From Entophlyctis helioformis (Eukaryota; Chytridiomycota; Chytridiomycetes; Chytridiales; Chytriomycetaceae): a stretch of DNA of 64,000 nucleotides. The stretch lies in assembly GCA_025526915.1 (NCBI GenBank), contig JAHLKH010000012.1:62001-126000 (forward strand). Reading direction: 5' to 3'. Both the position numbers and the translations under genes were made by a program. Below the pieces are notes generated by a model. That model made no database searches. It was not told where the DNA came from and saw nothing but the letters and a program-made list of their open reading frames with translations. This document shows positions 1 through 10,832 of this stretch, piece after piece (the stretch's first letter is position 1; each line of letters starts with the position of its first letter).

Positions 1-236
1 CCAAGACGTAACAGCAATTTCCCAACGCGTCTTGAACGCGGGTCCTGCACATGGGACCCGCCACATGGATCCCAGCTGATCCATCAACAGTATGAAGCAC
101 TCGGTAGTGTGTTGTGACGGACGAAACAGATTCATGAAGAAAGAATTAAAAGAAAAGGGAGTGGGCTTCAACAGAATGTAAAGTAAAAGGGGGGGGTGTG
201 TGTGGTGTGTGATGGAGTGGCGTGGCGTGGCATGAT

Positions 237-1766
237 TCAGATGGCTGTCACGGACGGTGTCGATGCGTGGTGGTCGACGCCAACCGCGGTGGATCGCGAC
301 ATGGCAGCGGCGGGCGACACGGCAGCCGCAGCGGCAGCCGCGGCGGCGAGCGACGACGACAGGTCTTTGGACAGCGTGGCGCGAGGGGATGTGAAAAAGT
401 GTTGGTGCCACCACATGGCTGCGATGACGGCCGTGTTGAGGACGATGGACCACTCGGCAAGCCGTGGGCCGCTGCTGGACTCTGGCCAGCAAACCGCGGC
501 GTGATGTAGGTGGACACGAGTGTGAGGACGATTGCTGCCAGGCCGCCTATCGTGTCATGTTGGGTGAGCACGGGTGATGTGGTGGTATGGCGGGATGAGA
601 GCAGGAAGGAGACGCACCTGACACGACAACACACACACCAAGGATCGAGAGCACGCGCGACTTGCGGCGCTTGTGCATCCCCGACGCCTTGCTTGCAAAC
701 AGCACGAACCCGGCTAGCACGCCCAGCGTGAGGATGACCTGTGCGCTCATGAGCGTGTTGCACACGGTGCGCATTTCGCAGATATCGCGGCCGTGGGGCA
801 TGAGCGTCGCGCAGTCGCGGTACGAGAGGGGGGTGCATTGCGCGCCGATGCATGTGGAGCCAAACCCGAGTGCGTACTGGCCGCTGTATGATGTGCGTGT
901 GCATGGTGGTTGTTGCGTGCAGTTGGGCAGAGTGAGTGCATGCGGTACAAAACCCCTCAAGCAAAGGGAGAGCAGGGAGAACACGAACCTTGTGTCGTAG
1001 GTGACAAACCAGGACGCAGTCACAGCGCCAACGGATACACAAGCCGCAAGCAAGGCAAGCACGACATACTGCGTGGCAGGCAAAACGGCCGTGGCAGCCA
1101 CAGCCTTGGCCAGCAGCACGAGCACGCGCATGATGGGATCATCGTCCGTCTCGCAGCCGCCGTCGCCAAACGCGTACGGCCGGTACTTGTGGGTCGCCGG
1201 TGCGTCAAACAACGGCAGCGACTTGCCAGAAGATGAGCGGGCGGCGAGCTTGGACTTGATGGTGGATGTGACGGCAAGGAGGGACGACCGCAGAGACGGG
1301 GACCGTGGCCGCAGCGACGACGACGAGGACGACGGTGCGTCGCCGGACGCGAGATCAATGAGCGACAGCTCCGTGTCGGTGGAGTCGGAGTCGACGTGGT
1401 TTGCGTGGACACGACGGCCGTGTTTGTCAGCATGGGTGTCGCAGCGTCGGTGGTGTCGAACATGGACGACAGCAGACGGCTGCTGGGGCTGGCCGAGTCC
1501 TTGTCTGTCTCGGAGCGAGACCGCGGATGTGCGGGGCCGCTGTGTGCAAATGTGGTGCGAGCGAGGTCGGCCGTGTCGTCGACAATCATGGTCGCTGCCG
1601 TGGCGTCGCGGTTATGGCGGCCAGTGTTGCCGGGCTGGCTGTTTCCGCCTGAACCGCTGCGACCGTGGCCAGCAGGGCTGGCTGCTGGAACGCGCTCGCC
1701 CGATGTGCTGTGTGGGCTGTTGGTGTTGTTGTTCAAGTAGAACGAAGAGGAGTTGAGAATGGCCAT
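237..1766 (-). CDS. four-pass membrane protein, family not recognised
   Basis: The start is the ATG at 1766, opening MAILNSSSF. The first ~170 residues are Ser/Thr/Asn-rich and probably cytosolic. Four hydrophobic stretches follow, near 1150-1070, 700-650, 540-500 and 450-415. Between the first two lies a loop of ~75 residues with about eight cysteines, which suggests a disulfide-bonded outer loop as in claudin/SUR7-type tetraspan proteins; I cannot assign it to a family. After the last hydrophobic segment comes an Ala-rich tail ending at a TGA at 237-239. An intron probably runs from about 620 to 540. The frame shifts near 1400-1430 and again near 500-470, which looks like single-base loss. 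The membrane topology is visible; the function is unknown. Confidence 0.55.
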
Positions 1767-2150
1767 GGCGTCTTGCAGTAGGTGCGTGCGTGCGTGGCGT
1801 GAGCGTGTATGGGGTTGCGTTGTCGACGGGCAAGGGTGTGCTGAAGAGGGCAAGGAGCGGCTAGGAGCCTGGTCTAAAATGTATCAGTGTATGTGGATGG
1901 TCGAGCAACCACAGCAGGGCCAGCGGCTCTCTTTATACCAGACGCAGCGGCCGTGCATGTGCGTGTGCGTGTTGGTGCGACTGCCACAGGTGATCAAATC
2001 TCTGTGTCGGAGTCGGAGATTGGCAATGATTGATTCATGGTCGGTGGCGCGCCACCAAAACGCGACCCAGGCACATGAACGCGTCGATCTGGACTGCGTG
2101 ATTGGACAACATCTATTTGGGCGGCAATGCGCGGACACAGGATACAGCAG
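1767..2150. other. intergenic region upstream of the four-pass protein gene
   Basis: This 384-base gap separates the minus-strand start at 1766 from the stop of the DENN gene at 2151. It should hold the promoter of the left gene and the 3' untranslated region of the right gene. Apart from short GTGTGC-type runs I see no conserved element. Confidence 0.4.
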
Positions 2151-4317
2151 TCACGACATGGCGGCCATGACAGCCAGACAGCACTCGCATCGGATACGCG
2201 ACCGGCCGATACTGCCGCCGATTGATTTGTCAGAGACTGGCATGGCCGGTTTCGCCGATACCGTGTCAACGACAACGGCAATCTTGTACACAGCAACCAG
2301 ACTCTGCAAGAACGGCAGGTCGTGCGTCGGGTGCAGCTGGAGAAGGTTGCGGATCCGGCAGGACCGCAGGATAGGGTCGCCGGACCGCTCGATGGTCTCG
2401 AGCGTCAGGAACAGACTGGTGTTGAGCCGGTCAAAGAACTCGATGAGCCGGGCCGTCTTGTCAACGAGCTGCTCGTCAGAGAGTGCGGCGTTGAAGAGCG
2501 GCTCGGAGATGTCGTCGACGGTTTCAACGTCAGTGTCGTCAGCATCGCTGTTGTGCGAGATGCGAGCCGGTGGCTGTGGCGGCGGTTTGGAAAACGTCAT
2601 GGACAGCCGGGACGATCTGGGTGGCGACTGCGATAGCGGCGATGACGGCGACATGGAAGACGTGGTTGGCGATGCCGGGCTGCTGGGCTTGATGCCGCCT
2701 GCCCATTTGCGGAGTTTGGCCTTGGCCATGGCCAGCGACATGCGCATTGATCGCAGACGGGTAAACGACCCTGCAGAAGACGGCGGCCCGCCATTGGACT
2801 CTTGTGGTTCGGGACTTGACGGATGTGATGCCACGTCGTCGATGCCACGGCGACGGCTGGATGCAGGCATAACAGCAAGCCGGGGCACGCCGGGCACAGA
2901 ATCGTCATCAAGGAACCCGTTCTTGATGACGCGCTTGAGGGTGATGTACCGCTCGAGATCCGTGTCGTTGGCCGTGGAGATGGCGAGGTCGCTGCCAGCA
3001 CGCGATGCCTTTGGGCCCATCACGCGGGACGGGTTCATCTTGTGTCCGTCAATGTACAGGTCAAACAGCGATGGCTTGGTGCCAAAAATGGCCTCTGTCG
3101 TGCCTGTGCGTGTGTTGGACGAAAGCGGTGTTGGTAAAGTGTTTGTTGGCTGATCACAAAGACTCGCTTACAGGCAACGTAGGATCGCATTGACAAGAGG
3201 CTGTCAATGTCGGCAACATTGGTGAAAAAAAGCGGATTAGAGTGCACTTGGAATCTTGGAGACGCCGAGTGGAGAGCGAGTAAGAGCGTGCAAAAGACTG
3301 TTTTGTATTGGCATTAGTTGTCGACACGCATGAGCAAGGTACACATGACGCATCCACTCACCATTGTGGCATGTCCGCTCGGTCGGCGGATTGCCAAAGA
3401 AGAGGATGCGCTTTTGGAGGAGTGCCTGCACGCAACAGAGTCAGCTATGGCTGCGTGGTACAGCAAAGAGAATGGGATACGCACATGCTTCCAGAGAACA
3501 AAGATCTTGGACTCGAACGACCGCACAAACGACGATAGATGAGCAGCAGGGTGGCCAATCTGCAGCTGAGCCAGCGACATGGATTCAGCCAGGTCGAGAA
3601 CAGGCGCGGCCGGAACGCAGTGCTTGGTAAAGTAAGCACGCAGCTCGGCCGTCGTGCCGAGATTGCGCACGAATCTCGCAGTCTGGACGCGCAGGAACGC
3701 CAGGTGGTTGTGCAGCGCGACGTGGCTGGTGGCGAGTAGGCCCACAGCCTTGATACGTGCGCCGCGCTCGCCGGCCGCATGGTCGGCACTCAGAGCCACG
3801 TTCTCGAGACACGCAACGCCGTAGCACAGCGTCTGCGATCCAGGTGCGGCTGGCGATGAGAAGAAAACAACGTCTTTGGCGACGGCGTGGGCACCGCTTG
3901 GGATGGACTTGTACTCGACGCCGGCGATCGGCGCAGTGGGAGGATACTGGAACTCGATAACGTTGCCTTGGACTGTGTTGAAATGGCACTGTGCAATGAT
4001 TGACGCTTGGTGAGTCGGCGTCTGCATGGGGCGAGGGAGGGACGGCAGTGGACTCACGACAAAGACGGCAATGAGCGAGCCAGCTGTGCGATCCTGGCTG
4101 TGGCTGTTGTGGTTGCTTGCGTAGGCCAGATCAGACGGTATGCTGTCGCAGAGGAATGCGGCGTTAATCTCGGGCGGTGGCGGCGGCGGCAGGACGGCAG
4201 GGCAGATCGAGAGACTCACAAGCCAGACGGCGCAGGGCGGCGAGGGAGGTCGAGCGACTGGCGCTTGGACGAGGGCGGCGATGCCAGCGACAGGAAGCGG
4301 GCCTTGCGGTTGATCAT
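2151..4317 (-). CDS. DENND11: DENND11/LCHN-like DENN-domain protein
   Basis: Several blocks read as the LCHN (DUF2347) family. After a first exon MINRKARFLS come LIAVFVV, then FNTVQGNVIEFQYP and GVEYKSIPSGAH, then ERGARIKAVG. The block HPAAHLSSFVRSFESKIFVL with VRIPFSLLYH is followed by FFTNVADIDSLLSMRSYVAC and, in the next exon, a LYIDGHK-like piece. The C-terminal half (from about 3038 down) has a Ser/Pro-rich insert and then FFDRLNTSLFLTLE and LRSCRIRNLLQLHP before the stop at 2151. DENN proteins act as Rab guanine-nucleotide exchange factors or scaffolds, and LCHN is linked to vesicle traffic; that role is inferred from the family. About six exons are present. The first exon-intron junction near 4220 does not keep phase cleanly, so a base may be missing there. 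Confidence 0.85.
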
Positions 4318-4690
4318 GATGAGCGAGTCGTCCTGCTGGTGTTGTGGGCTGTCAGCGCTGGGTTGCTTCTTATACGTCGGCGACGACAGGAGGCGCAAGA
4401 CGTTGACAGATGGACAGGCAGGCTGACGGGCGGACAGGCAGGCGGACAGGCAGACTCACGGCGGCGGCAGCAGGCAGCACAGACGGCGGCGCGAGTGGAT
4501 GCTGCGCAGACGGATCGGCAGCCGTGGCGATGGACGAGGCCGACAGGCTCTGGCGATGGTGCCGCTGCATCGTCGTCGTCGTTGTCGTCGTTGTCGTTGT
4601 GCGATTGCTGCTGCCGAGTGTGTGCAGGCGAGCGTCAAAAGCGACACAAGCGACGACGGATTCTTTGCCGCCAATCACAAAGACAGCAGC
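4318..4690. promoter_or_regulatory. divergent promoter region between the DENN and cytochrome b5 genes
   Basis: The two genes start 374 bases apart on opposite strands, so the gap must carry both promoters. It contains GGACAGGCAG-type repeats near 4408-4460 and a CGTCGT-rich run near 4570-4600. No TATA box is evident. Confidence 0.4.
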
Positions 4691-5962
4691 ATGACCACGT
4701 ACACTCTCGCCCAGGTCGCAGCGCACAACACCCGCAAGGACCTCTGGATGATCATCGACGGCAAGGTCTACGACATCACCAAGTTCCTCGACGACGTGCG
4801 TTGCTGTCTGTGCGGCTGTCTGTGTTGCTGTCACTCTGCCACTCTGCCAAGCTGAAACTGACGCTTGCACGCACGCACACGCACACGCCATGCCGCTCAC
4901 GGCCAACACCAACGACATGCCACTTGAACGAACCCGCAGCACCCCGGTGGCGAGGAGGTGCTTGTCGAGCTTGCCGGTATGTGCGCTGCCTGCCTGCGTA
5001 TCAGCATGTCTGCCTGCCTGCCTGCCTGCGTGCCTGCCATGTCTCCTATCGGCCGTGCGGCCGCTCTGCCCCCACAACCCGCATGCTGACCCGAAGCTCG
5101 CCGGCTGTCCCACGACACACACGCACCTGCTCACAGGCATGGACGGCTCCGAGGCTTTCGAGGAAATCGGCCACTCTGACGACGCCCGCGACCTCCTCAA
5201 GAACATGCTTGTCGGCGAGGTTGACCCCGTACGTTGCTGCCCCGTCTCACGCTGTCTGCCTGTCTCACGCTGTCCTGTCCGCCTGTCCGCCTGGCTGCTG
5301 GCTGTCTCTTGGCGCCGCTTGCGAATCCGCCGCATGTGCCGCCGCCCCGCCTGCAGATTTTCCTTGCCGTTGTTGACTGAAAATTGTCCGTGTCCCCACG
5401 CCTGCTGCCCCCTGACAGGCTGAGCTCAAGAGCAAGAAGCCCGTCGTGCCTCCCACCAAGGCCGCCGTCGCTGCCAACAAGCCCTCTTCCGGCAGGTGCG
5501 TCCCATCTCTTCCACCGCCTTGCTTCCCCATCGCATCTGCCCTCGGGAGCCGCGGCTTGGCAATGCTCGTGTTTGTTGGTGCACAGCAGGCTGCATCTGC
5601 TCTCTTGGCGGGCTGTCTCTGCATGTGCTTGTTGGCAACGTCAGTGTCTGATAAGTTGACACGCTACCAACACCTTGTCCAACGCGTCTCTTCTCCCTGC
5701 TGCTCAATGGCCGCACGGCTCAGCTGGTTGAGCTGGGCTTTCGGCTCCAACTAGACGAGCCTCGCCCCGACCATGTGCCACCCATGCCACCCTTCTCCCC
5801 CTCCTCTCCCTCCACATCCCTTTGTTGAATGCGATAGGATTCTGATCTCGTTATTGATTGATTGACATTTTGTGGAACAGCTCCACGCTCTTGTTTGTTG
5901 TGCCCGTTGTGCTCGGCGTCCTCTTTGCGCTCTACACCCAGGCCACTGCCAACAAGAACTAA
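4691..5962 (+). CDS. CYB5: cytochrome b5, tail-anchored
   Basis: Five exons spell a typical cytochrome b5. Exon 1 (from 4691) gives [19 protein letters not shown] and [15 protein letters not shown]. Exon 2, from about 4940, starts with [13 protein letters not shown] and carries the first axial haem histidine. Exon 3 (about 5138-5230) reads [20 protein letters not shown] with the second haem histidine in GHSDDA. Exon 4 (about 5420) is a Lys/Ala/Pro linker. Exon 5 (from about 5881) is a single C-terminal hydrophobic anchor, [19 protein letters not shown], ending ATANKN and TAA. The product is an ER or outer-mitochondrial electron carrier for desaturases, sterol enzymes and P450s. Junctions have GT-AG ends. 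Length of about 130-140 residues fits the family. Confidence 0.95.
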
Positions 5963-6093
5963 TAGCTGGAGCCGCCGTCCTTTGCCTGACAGACAGACAG
6001 ACACTGCTCCTTTTCTCCCTTTTTATGTTTTCTTTCGCCTCATTAAACCCGGCATCCCATCATCATCATTGTTGTGTCAACGGCAACGCTTGT

Positions 6094-6956
6094 TCATTTG
6101 CAACAGACCAGCATGTCTGGGTCGTCAGTACTTTGATGAGATGTACGATGGAATGTGCTCGCCGTTTCTGCGCTTGGCCGACACCACTCCTGCTTGGCCA
6201 TGTCGCTCACGTCGTGGTTCCTGGCATATTTGTTTCTGTGTGCACACACGAGTCAGCCAGTTGTTGTGCAGCGACGAATGCATGCAGGCAACACACCGTC
6301 TGTACATGGACTCGCGGATCCGAGTGTAGTCGGTTTGCTTGATGAACCATTCCATCTCGCGCATCATGTTGACGACTTCAAGCTGGCTCGGCACGCCGCT
6401 GTCAATGTGCTTGCGGCAGAGCTCCGAGTCGGAGCGCAGACGCATGCCGTGGCTGGCAAGAACGGCTGACAGCGCGGCTCTGCGAGCGTCGCGCTCTCGC
6501 TGTCGCTTCAGCGTTCGTACTTGCTCTTGTGCGGCAATACTGTAGTAGAGCGGGCGAGGCCACCCCACATGCGACGCTCGCTGTCGCCCAGCCAGCCCGA
6601 GTACGCGGCTCTGCACGTCACAGCCAGCCGCATCTTGGTCTTGTAGTCGTCGCCGAGGAAGCCTGCAATGTGTTGCTTGATCTCGTCTGGAAGGCGATCA
6701 AACGACGGTTGCTGCGTTACAGCCTGCGTGGGAATGCGTCAGAGAAAGGGCAGGTGGTCGCACTGTCAGCGCACGCTCACCGGCAACGGCTTGTCGTTGA
6801 GGCTCAGGCGTCCAGCGAGGCCGCTGCATCGCAGACACTGGGCTGCTGCTGCTGCTGCTGGTCCTGGCCGTCGTGGTCTTGCTTATCGTGGTGTTGCTTG
6901 TGCGAGGCCGTTGTCGTGGCTGTGGCCGCGTGTCGCGCAGCAGATATGGCCAACAT
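6094..6956 (-). CDS. F-box-like protein
   Basis: Reading the minus strand, a Gln-rich N-terminal stretch starts at an ATG at 6956. It is followed by LSLNDKPLP, an intron (donor GTGAGCG near 6780), then FDRLPDEIKQHIAGFL and MRLAVTCRAAYSGWL. The Leu-Pro-Asp-Glu-Ile pattern followed by a Cys-Arg-x-x-Tyr element is that of an F-box, which would link the protein to SCF ubiquitin ligases. The rest is charged: RTLKRQRERDARRAAL, then EVVNMMREMEWFIKQTDYTR. A short intron near 6300-6240 leads to a last exon with a stop at about 6094. Two frame changes, near 6810 and 6540, have no clear introns and may be sequence errors. The F-box call rests on one motif. Confidence 0.5.
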
Positions 6957-7004
6957 TCAACGCGTTGTCTGGCTGCTGGGAAAGCGACGTTGCCACGCTT
7001 TCGC

Positions 7005-9271
7005 ATGTCCGTCTGCCAGTTCTTCCTCAGCGACGCCGGCTGCTCGTTTGGCGCCGACTGCCGCCTTGCTCACATCTCGCCGCCCCGGCAGCAGCAGCAG
7101 CAGCAGGACCAGCAGCAGGACCAACAGCCGCAGCGTCCGTCGTCGTCCCGCCATCGTGGCACACGCGGCCCGGCCGATGCCGCTGCCCAACGCCCGCAGA
7201 GTGCCGGCCGTGGCCGTGGCCGTGGTCGAGGACAAGCGCAGGGCCGTGGCCAGCAACTGGCCCGCGGCGCTGGAGGAGCAGCCGCCGGCCCTGCACCAGA
7301 CTCGGTGCACAGCGCTGCCCAGAACCGCCAGCCTCAGCAGACGGCGTCCGGCAGCAGGCCCGGCAGCAGCCGCTCTCGCCAGCACAAACGACCGCAGCAG
7401 CAAGCTGCCGCCGTTGATGCTCCACAAGCCGATCAGCGAGAGCCAGAGCCTGCACCTGCGTCTGCACCTGCACCCTCCACGCCGCCAGCACCCGTCAGAG
7501 CACCGCCTGTATCCCGCCCTGCTGTCGCTCGTCCAGTGCCCAAGTCCCTCGCCGCTCGCCTGCAGGAGACGACAGATCCCATCGACCGATCTCGCCTCAC
7601 TCGCGAGCTCGAACTGTCGCAGCTCGAGCGCCGCTTCCGTCCGACAAAGTACGCCATTCAGCCATCGCCCATGGTGTCGCTGTCGGGTCCAGCGCCGCCC
7701 ACTGTCATCGACATCGACCTCATCCCCTCCGACCCCGACTTTCCGTACGATCTCGAGGCGCTGCATGTGCGGCTGTCCGTGCCGGCCCTCTACCCGACCG
7801 ACCCAGTGTGCCGCCTCGAGGTGCTCAACGACGAGATCCCGGGCCCGCTCAGACGCAATGTCGAGCGTGGGTGGGCCAAGAAGATGGCCGCGTCGCGGAC
7901 GGGCCTGCTGGCCATGATCAACTGGCTCGACACGAACCTGGAGCGGCTGTTTGTGCAGCGCGACGACGACGAGGGCATGATCCGGTCGTTCCAGAGTGGC
8001 GTCGGGTCGGCGTCTGGGTCGGTTGCGCCGTCATCGACTGGCGCCACTGCGGGCGATGAGGATGATAACGATGCTGGACAGAGTGGAGACGAGGACGAGG
8101 ACAAGGCTTTGGATCGAGGCACGCCAGATGGCGATGGCAGTGGCAGGCCGTTTGGGTTTGGCGTGAACGTGACCAAGGAGGAGATTGCTCGGCTTGCTGG
8201 CGATATCGAGGACGTGCTGGATATGGACGGTCCGCAGCAGCAGCAGCAGCAGCAGTCGGACTCGCATGACACGGACGATCACGAGCTGGATGGACAGGAC
8301 GGCAGCGATGGTGAATTGCCCAGCATGGATGGTGGTGCGTCTGCGCTGCGGCAACGCGGCACAAGTGTGCGGTTTCCAAAGGCGCGACTGGACAATATCG
8401 CACTCTGCACTGCACGGCACTCTCGCTGTCTATCCGGTGCAAGCGGTGCAAGGACACGCGCGACATCCAGCGGCTACTGCCGTCGACAGACGACAATGAT
8501 GCCGTCTCTCAGGCCGTGCGCACGAGCTGCAAGACGTGCCAGTCGCCCATGACCGTCGGCTTCAGACGCGACTTTATGCACATGAGCTCTGCATCGATTG
8601 GATTCTTGGATCTGGATGGAGCAACGCCGTTTGATCTGATGCCGTCAACGTACGCGGCCACATGCTCCTCCTGCAACCACGAGCACACGTTTGGCAACCT
8701 GCCCACAAGCACGCCTGTTTCGGCCCACTGCCGGTCGTGCCACACGCAGCTGTCCATTCTGCTCGAGCAGCCCAAGTTTGTCGTCATTGGCGCATCGAGC
8801 AGCAACAGCAGCGGCCCCGTCTCGGCTGCTGACCTTGCACGGCTAGCCGACAGCATGGCCAAGCGCAAACAGGCGCGAAAGAAGACGCTGGAGGACGAAG
8901 GCATCTCGGTGGGATCGCCGCTGCCCAAGAACGGCGCGTGCAAGCACTACTCCAAGTCGTTCCGGTGGTTCCGCTTCCCGTGCTGCGGCAAGCTGTACCC
9001 GTGCGACGTCTGCCACGAGGACCGCAAGGGCGACAAGCACGTCATGGAATGGGCCAACCGCATGGTGTGCGGGTTCTGCTCGCGCGAGATGGCGTACTCG
9101 CAGAAGCCGTGCGCGTGTGGCCGCGAGCTGACGCGCAAGCAAGGGGCGGGGTCTGCGTTCTGGGAGGGCGGTGCGGGCACGCGGGATCGCACGCGGATGA
9201 GCAGCAAGGACACGCACAAGTACAAGGGCCTCAACAAGACCATCAGCGCCAAGGCCATGAGCAAGAAATAA
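7005..9271 (+). CDS. CCCH and CHY zinc-finger protein
   Basis: The first residues after the ATG at 7005 are MSVCQFFLSDAGCSFGADC, a canonical C-X8-C-X5-C-X3-H finger that usually binds RNA. A low-complexity region follows (about residues 30-210) with Gln runs and RGRGRGRG repeats. A folded middle part contains FPYDLEALHVRLSVPALYP and an acidic, Gln-rich spacer. The C-terminal third is cysteine-rich. It has CKRCKD and CKTCQSPM pairs, then CKHYSKSFRWFRFPCCG, CDVCHED and CGFCSREM, the pattern of a CHY zinc finger. The gene looks intronless. The frame changes once near 8,420, and adding one G restores a continuous protein through CKRC. CHY proteins in plants and animals include ubiquitin ligases, but no RING domain is seen here. 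The role is unassigned. Confidence 0.85.
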
Positions 9272-9332
9272 ACGGATGTTGCTGCTGTTGTCGGTTCAAC
9301 TTGCAGTCGTGTCGTCAACACGCTGATCTGAG

Positions 9333-10753
9333 ATGGCAGACGGCGATGCGCTCATGAAGGCCGGCTCCAAGGCGCTCAGCAAGACGTCGTTCTTTGGCAA
9401 GGCCAAGCCCGACTACGAGGAGGCGCTGACGTCGTTTGAGCAGGCCGGTGCGTGCGTGCCTGTGTGCCTGTGTGCGTCTGCCTCTGCGACCCCCGCCCAT
9501 GCCGCGAGCGACTGACGCCCTTGCCCGTGGCAGCCAATGCGTTCCGCAACGCCCGAGTGTACGACCGTGCCGCCGAGGCGTTCCAGAAGGTGTCCGAGTG
9601 CCACATGGCCAACAACTCGTGCGTTGCGGTTGGTGGTCTGTGGTCTGTGCAGTCTGTGTTGCCTGTGTTGCCGCACGGCTGACGCCCCTGCAGCCTGTTC
9701 CTGGCAGCCAAGGCGCTCGAGACGGCCGCCAACCTGTACGCGCAGAACCTCAACGACCCGCACCGGGCTGGCCCCGTGTACCAGCAGGCCAGCCAGGTGT
9801 TTGTGGCGCAGGGCTCCGCCGACCGTGCGGGCGAGATGCTCGAAAAGGCCGCCAAGTAAGCAGATGCCCCGTGCTGCGGTGTGCCATGGTGTGCCATGGC
9901 GTGCTCACGCACATGTGCTGCGGACAGGGCGTTTGAGACGGTCAACGTCGACAAGGCCATCGAGTTCTACACCGAGGCGTGTGGCGTGTACGAGGACGAG
10001 GGCCGCCTGCGCTTTGGCGTGGACACGTACAAGCGCGCCGTGTCGTTTTGTCTGCGATCCCAACGGTGCGGCCGACTGTGGCTGGCATCGCTGGCATCGC
10101 TGGCATCGCTGGCCGACCGACTGGCCGACTGACTGACTGGCTGACGCACGGACAGCTTCGACACAGGCCTCGCGCTGTCGACCAGGCTCGAAGACGCGTA
10201 CCTCAAGATCGACAACCTCCCGTCGTTCACGCGGCAGGGCCTGTCCAACATCGTGCTGCTGCTGTCCGTCGGCAACGAGTCGGCGTCGCAAGTCAAGTTT
10301 GACGAGCTCTGTCGCAAGTGAGACTGTGCACCCACTCATTGCTCTTGTGGGGGGTTCTGCGCTGACCCGGTCACTGCGGCAGGTCGGGGCGGTGGTCGCA
10401 GTCGGAAGACGGCAAGGTGGCCAACGATCTGATTGTCGCATTCCAAACTGGCGATGCGCAGTTGCTCGAAGACATCCAGCGGTCATCGCCACTGCGCTTC
10501 CTGGACAATGATATCGCCAAGATTGCCAAGACGCTGCGTGCGCCTGCTGGCCGCTCGGCAAGCGGTGGTGGCGGTGGCGGCGGGCGGTAGCAATGCAGGA
10601 CCTGCGCCAATGTTTGGTGCTGCTGCGCCATTCGCGCCTGCGCCTGCATCTGCTCCTGAACAAGGAAGCGCATACGACCACGCGCCACAAAGAGGTGCCG
10701 CGACGCCACCCAAGGACTTGCACGACGAGATCGAAGAAGAGGGATTCATGTGA
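9333..10753 (+). CDS. NAPG: gamma-SNAP, NSF attachment protein
   Basis: Six exons give an all-helical TPR-like protein that matches gamma-SNAP along its length. Blocks in order: MADGDALMKAGSKALSKTSF with KAKPDYEEAL; ANAFRNARVYDRAAEAFQKV; LFLAAKALETAANLYAQNL; RAGEMLEKAAKAFETVNVDKA; YEDEGRLRFGVDTYKRAVSF; then LLEDIQRSSPLRFLDNDIAK. The LRFLDND element and the helix spacing correspond to the gamma-SNAP C-terminus. SNAPs recruit the ATPase NSF to SNARE complexes for disassembly after membrane fusion. After residue ~290 a poly-Gly run (about 10560-10590) contains a frame break, followed by an Ala/Pro linker and the acidic end DEIEEEGFM. One intron (about 10070-10155) carries a short TGGCATCGC tandem repeat. 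Confidence 0.9.
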
Positions 10754-10832
10754 CCCGATCCATCCTCACACTACCAGCACAATATCATGGCACATTGCAG
10801 TTTGTTCAAGTGCGTTTGTATGTGTGTTCATT

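Noticed and set aside
4370..5335. Minus-strand frame of 321 codons across cytochrome b5
   Set aside because: It overlaps four cytochrome b5 exons and introns on the other strand and shows no domain.
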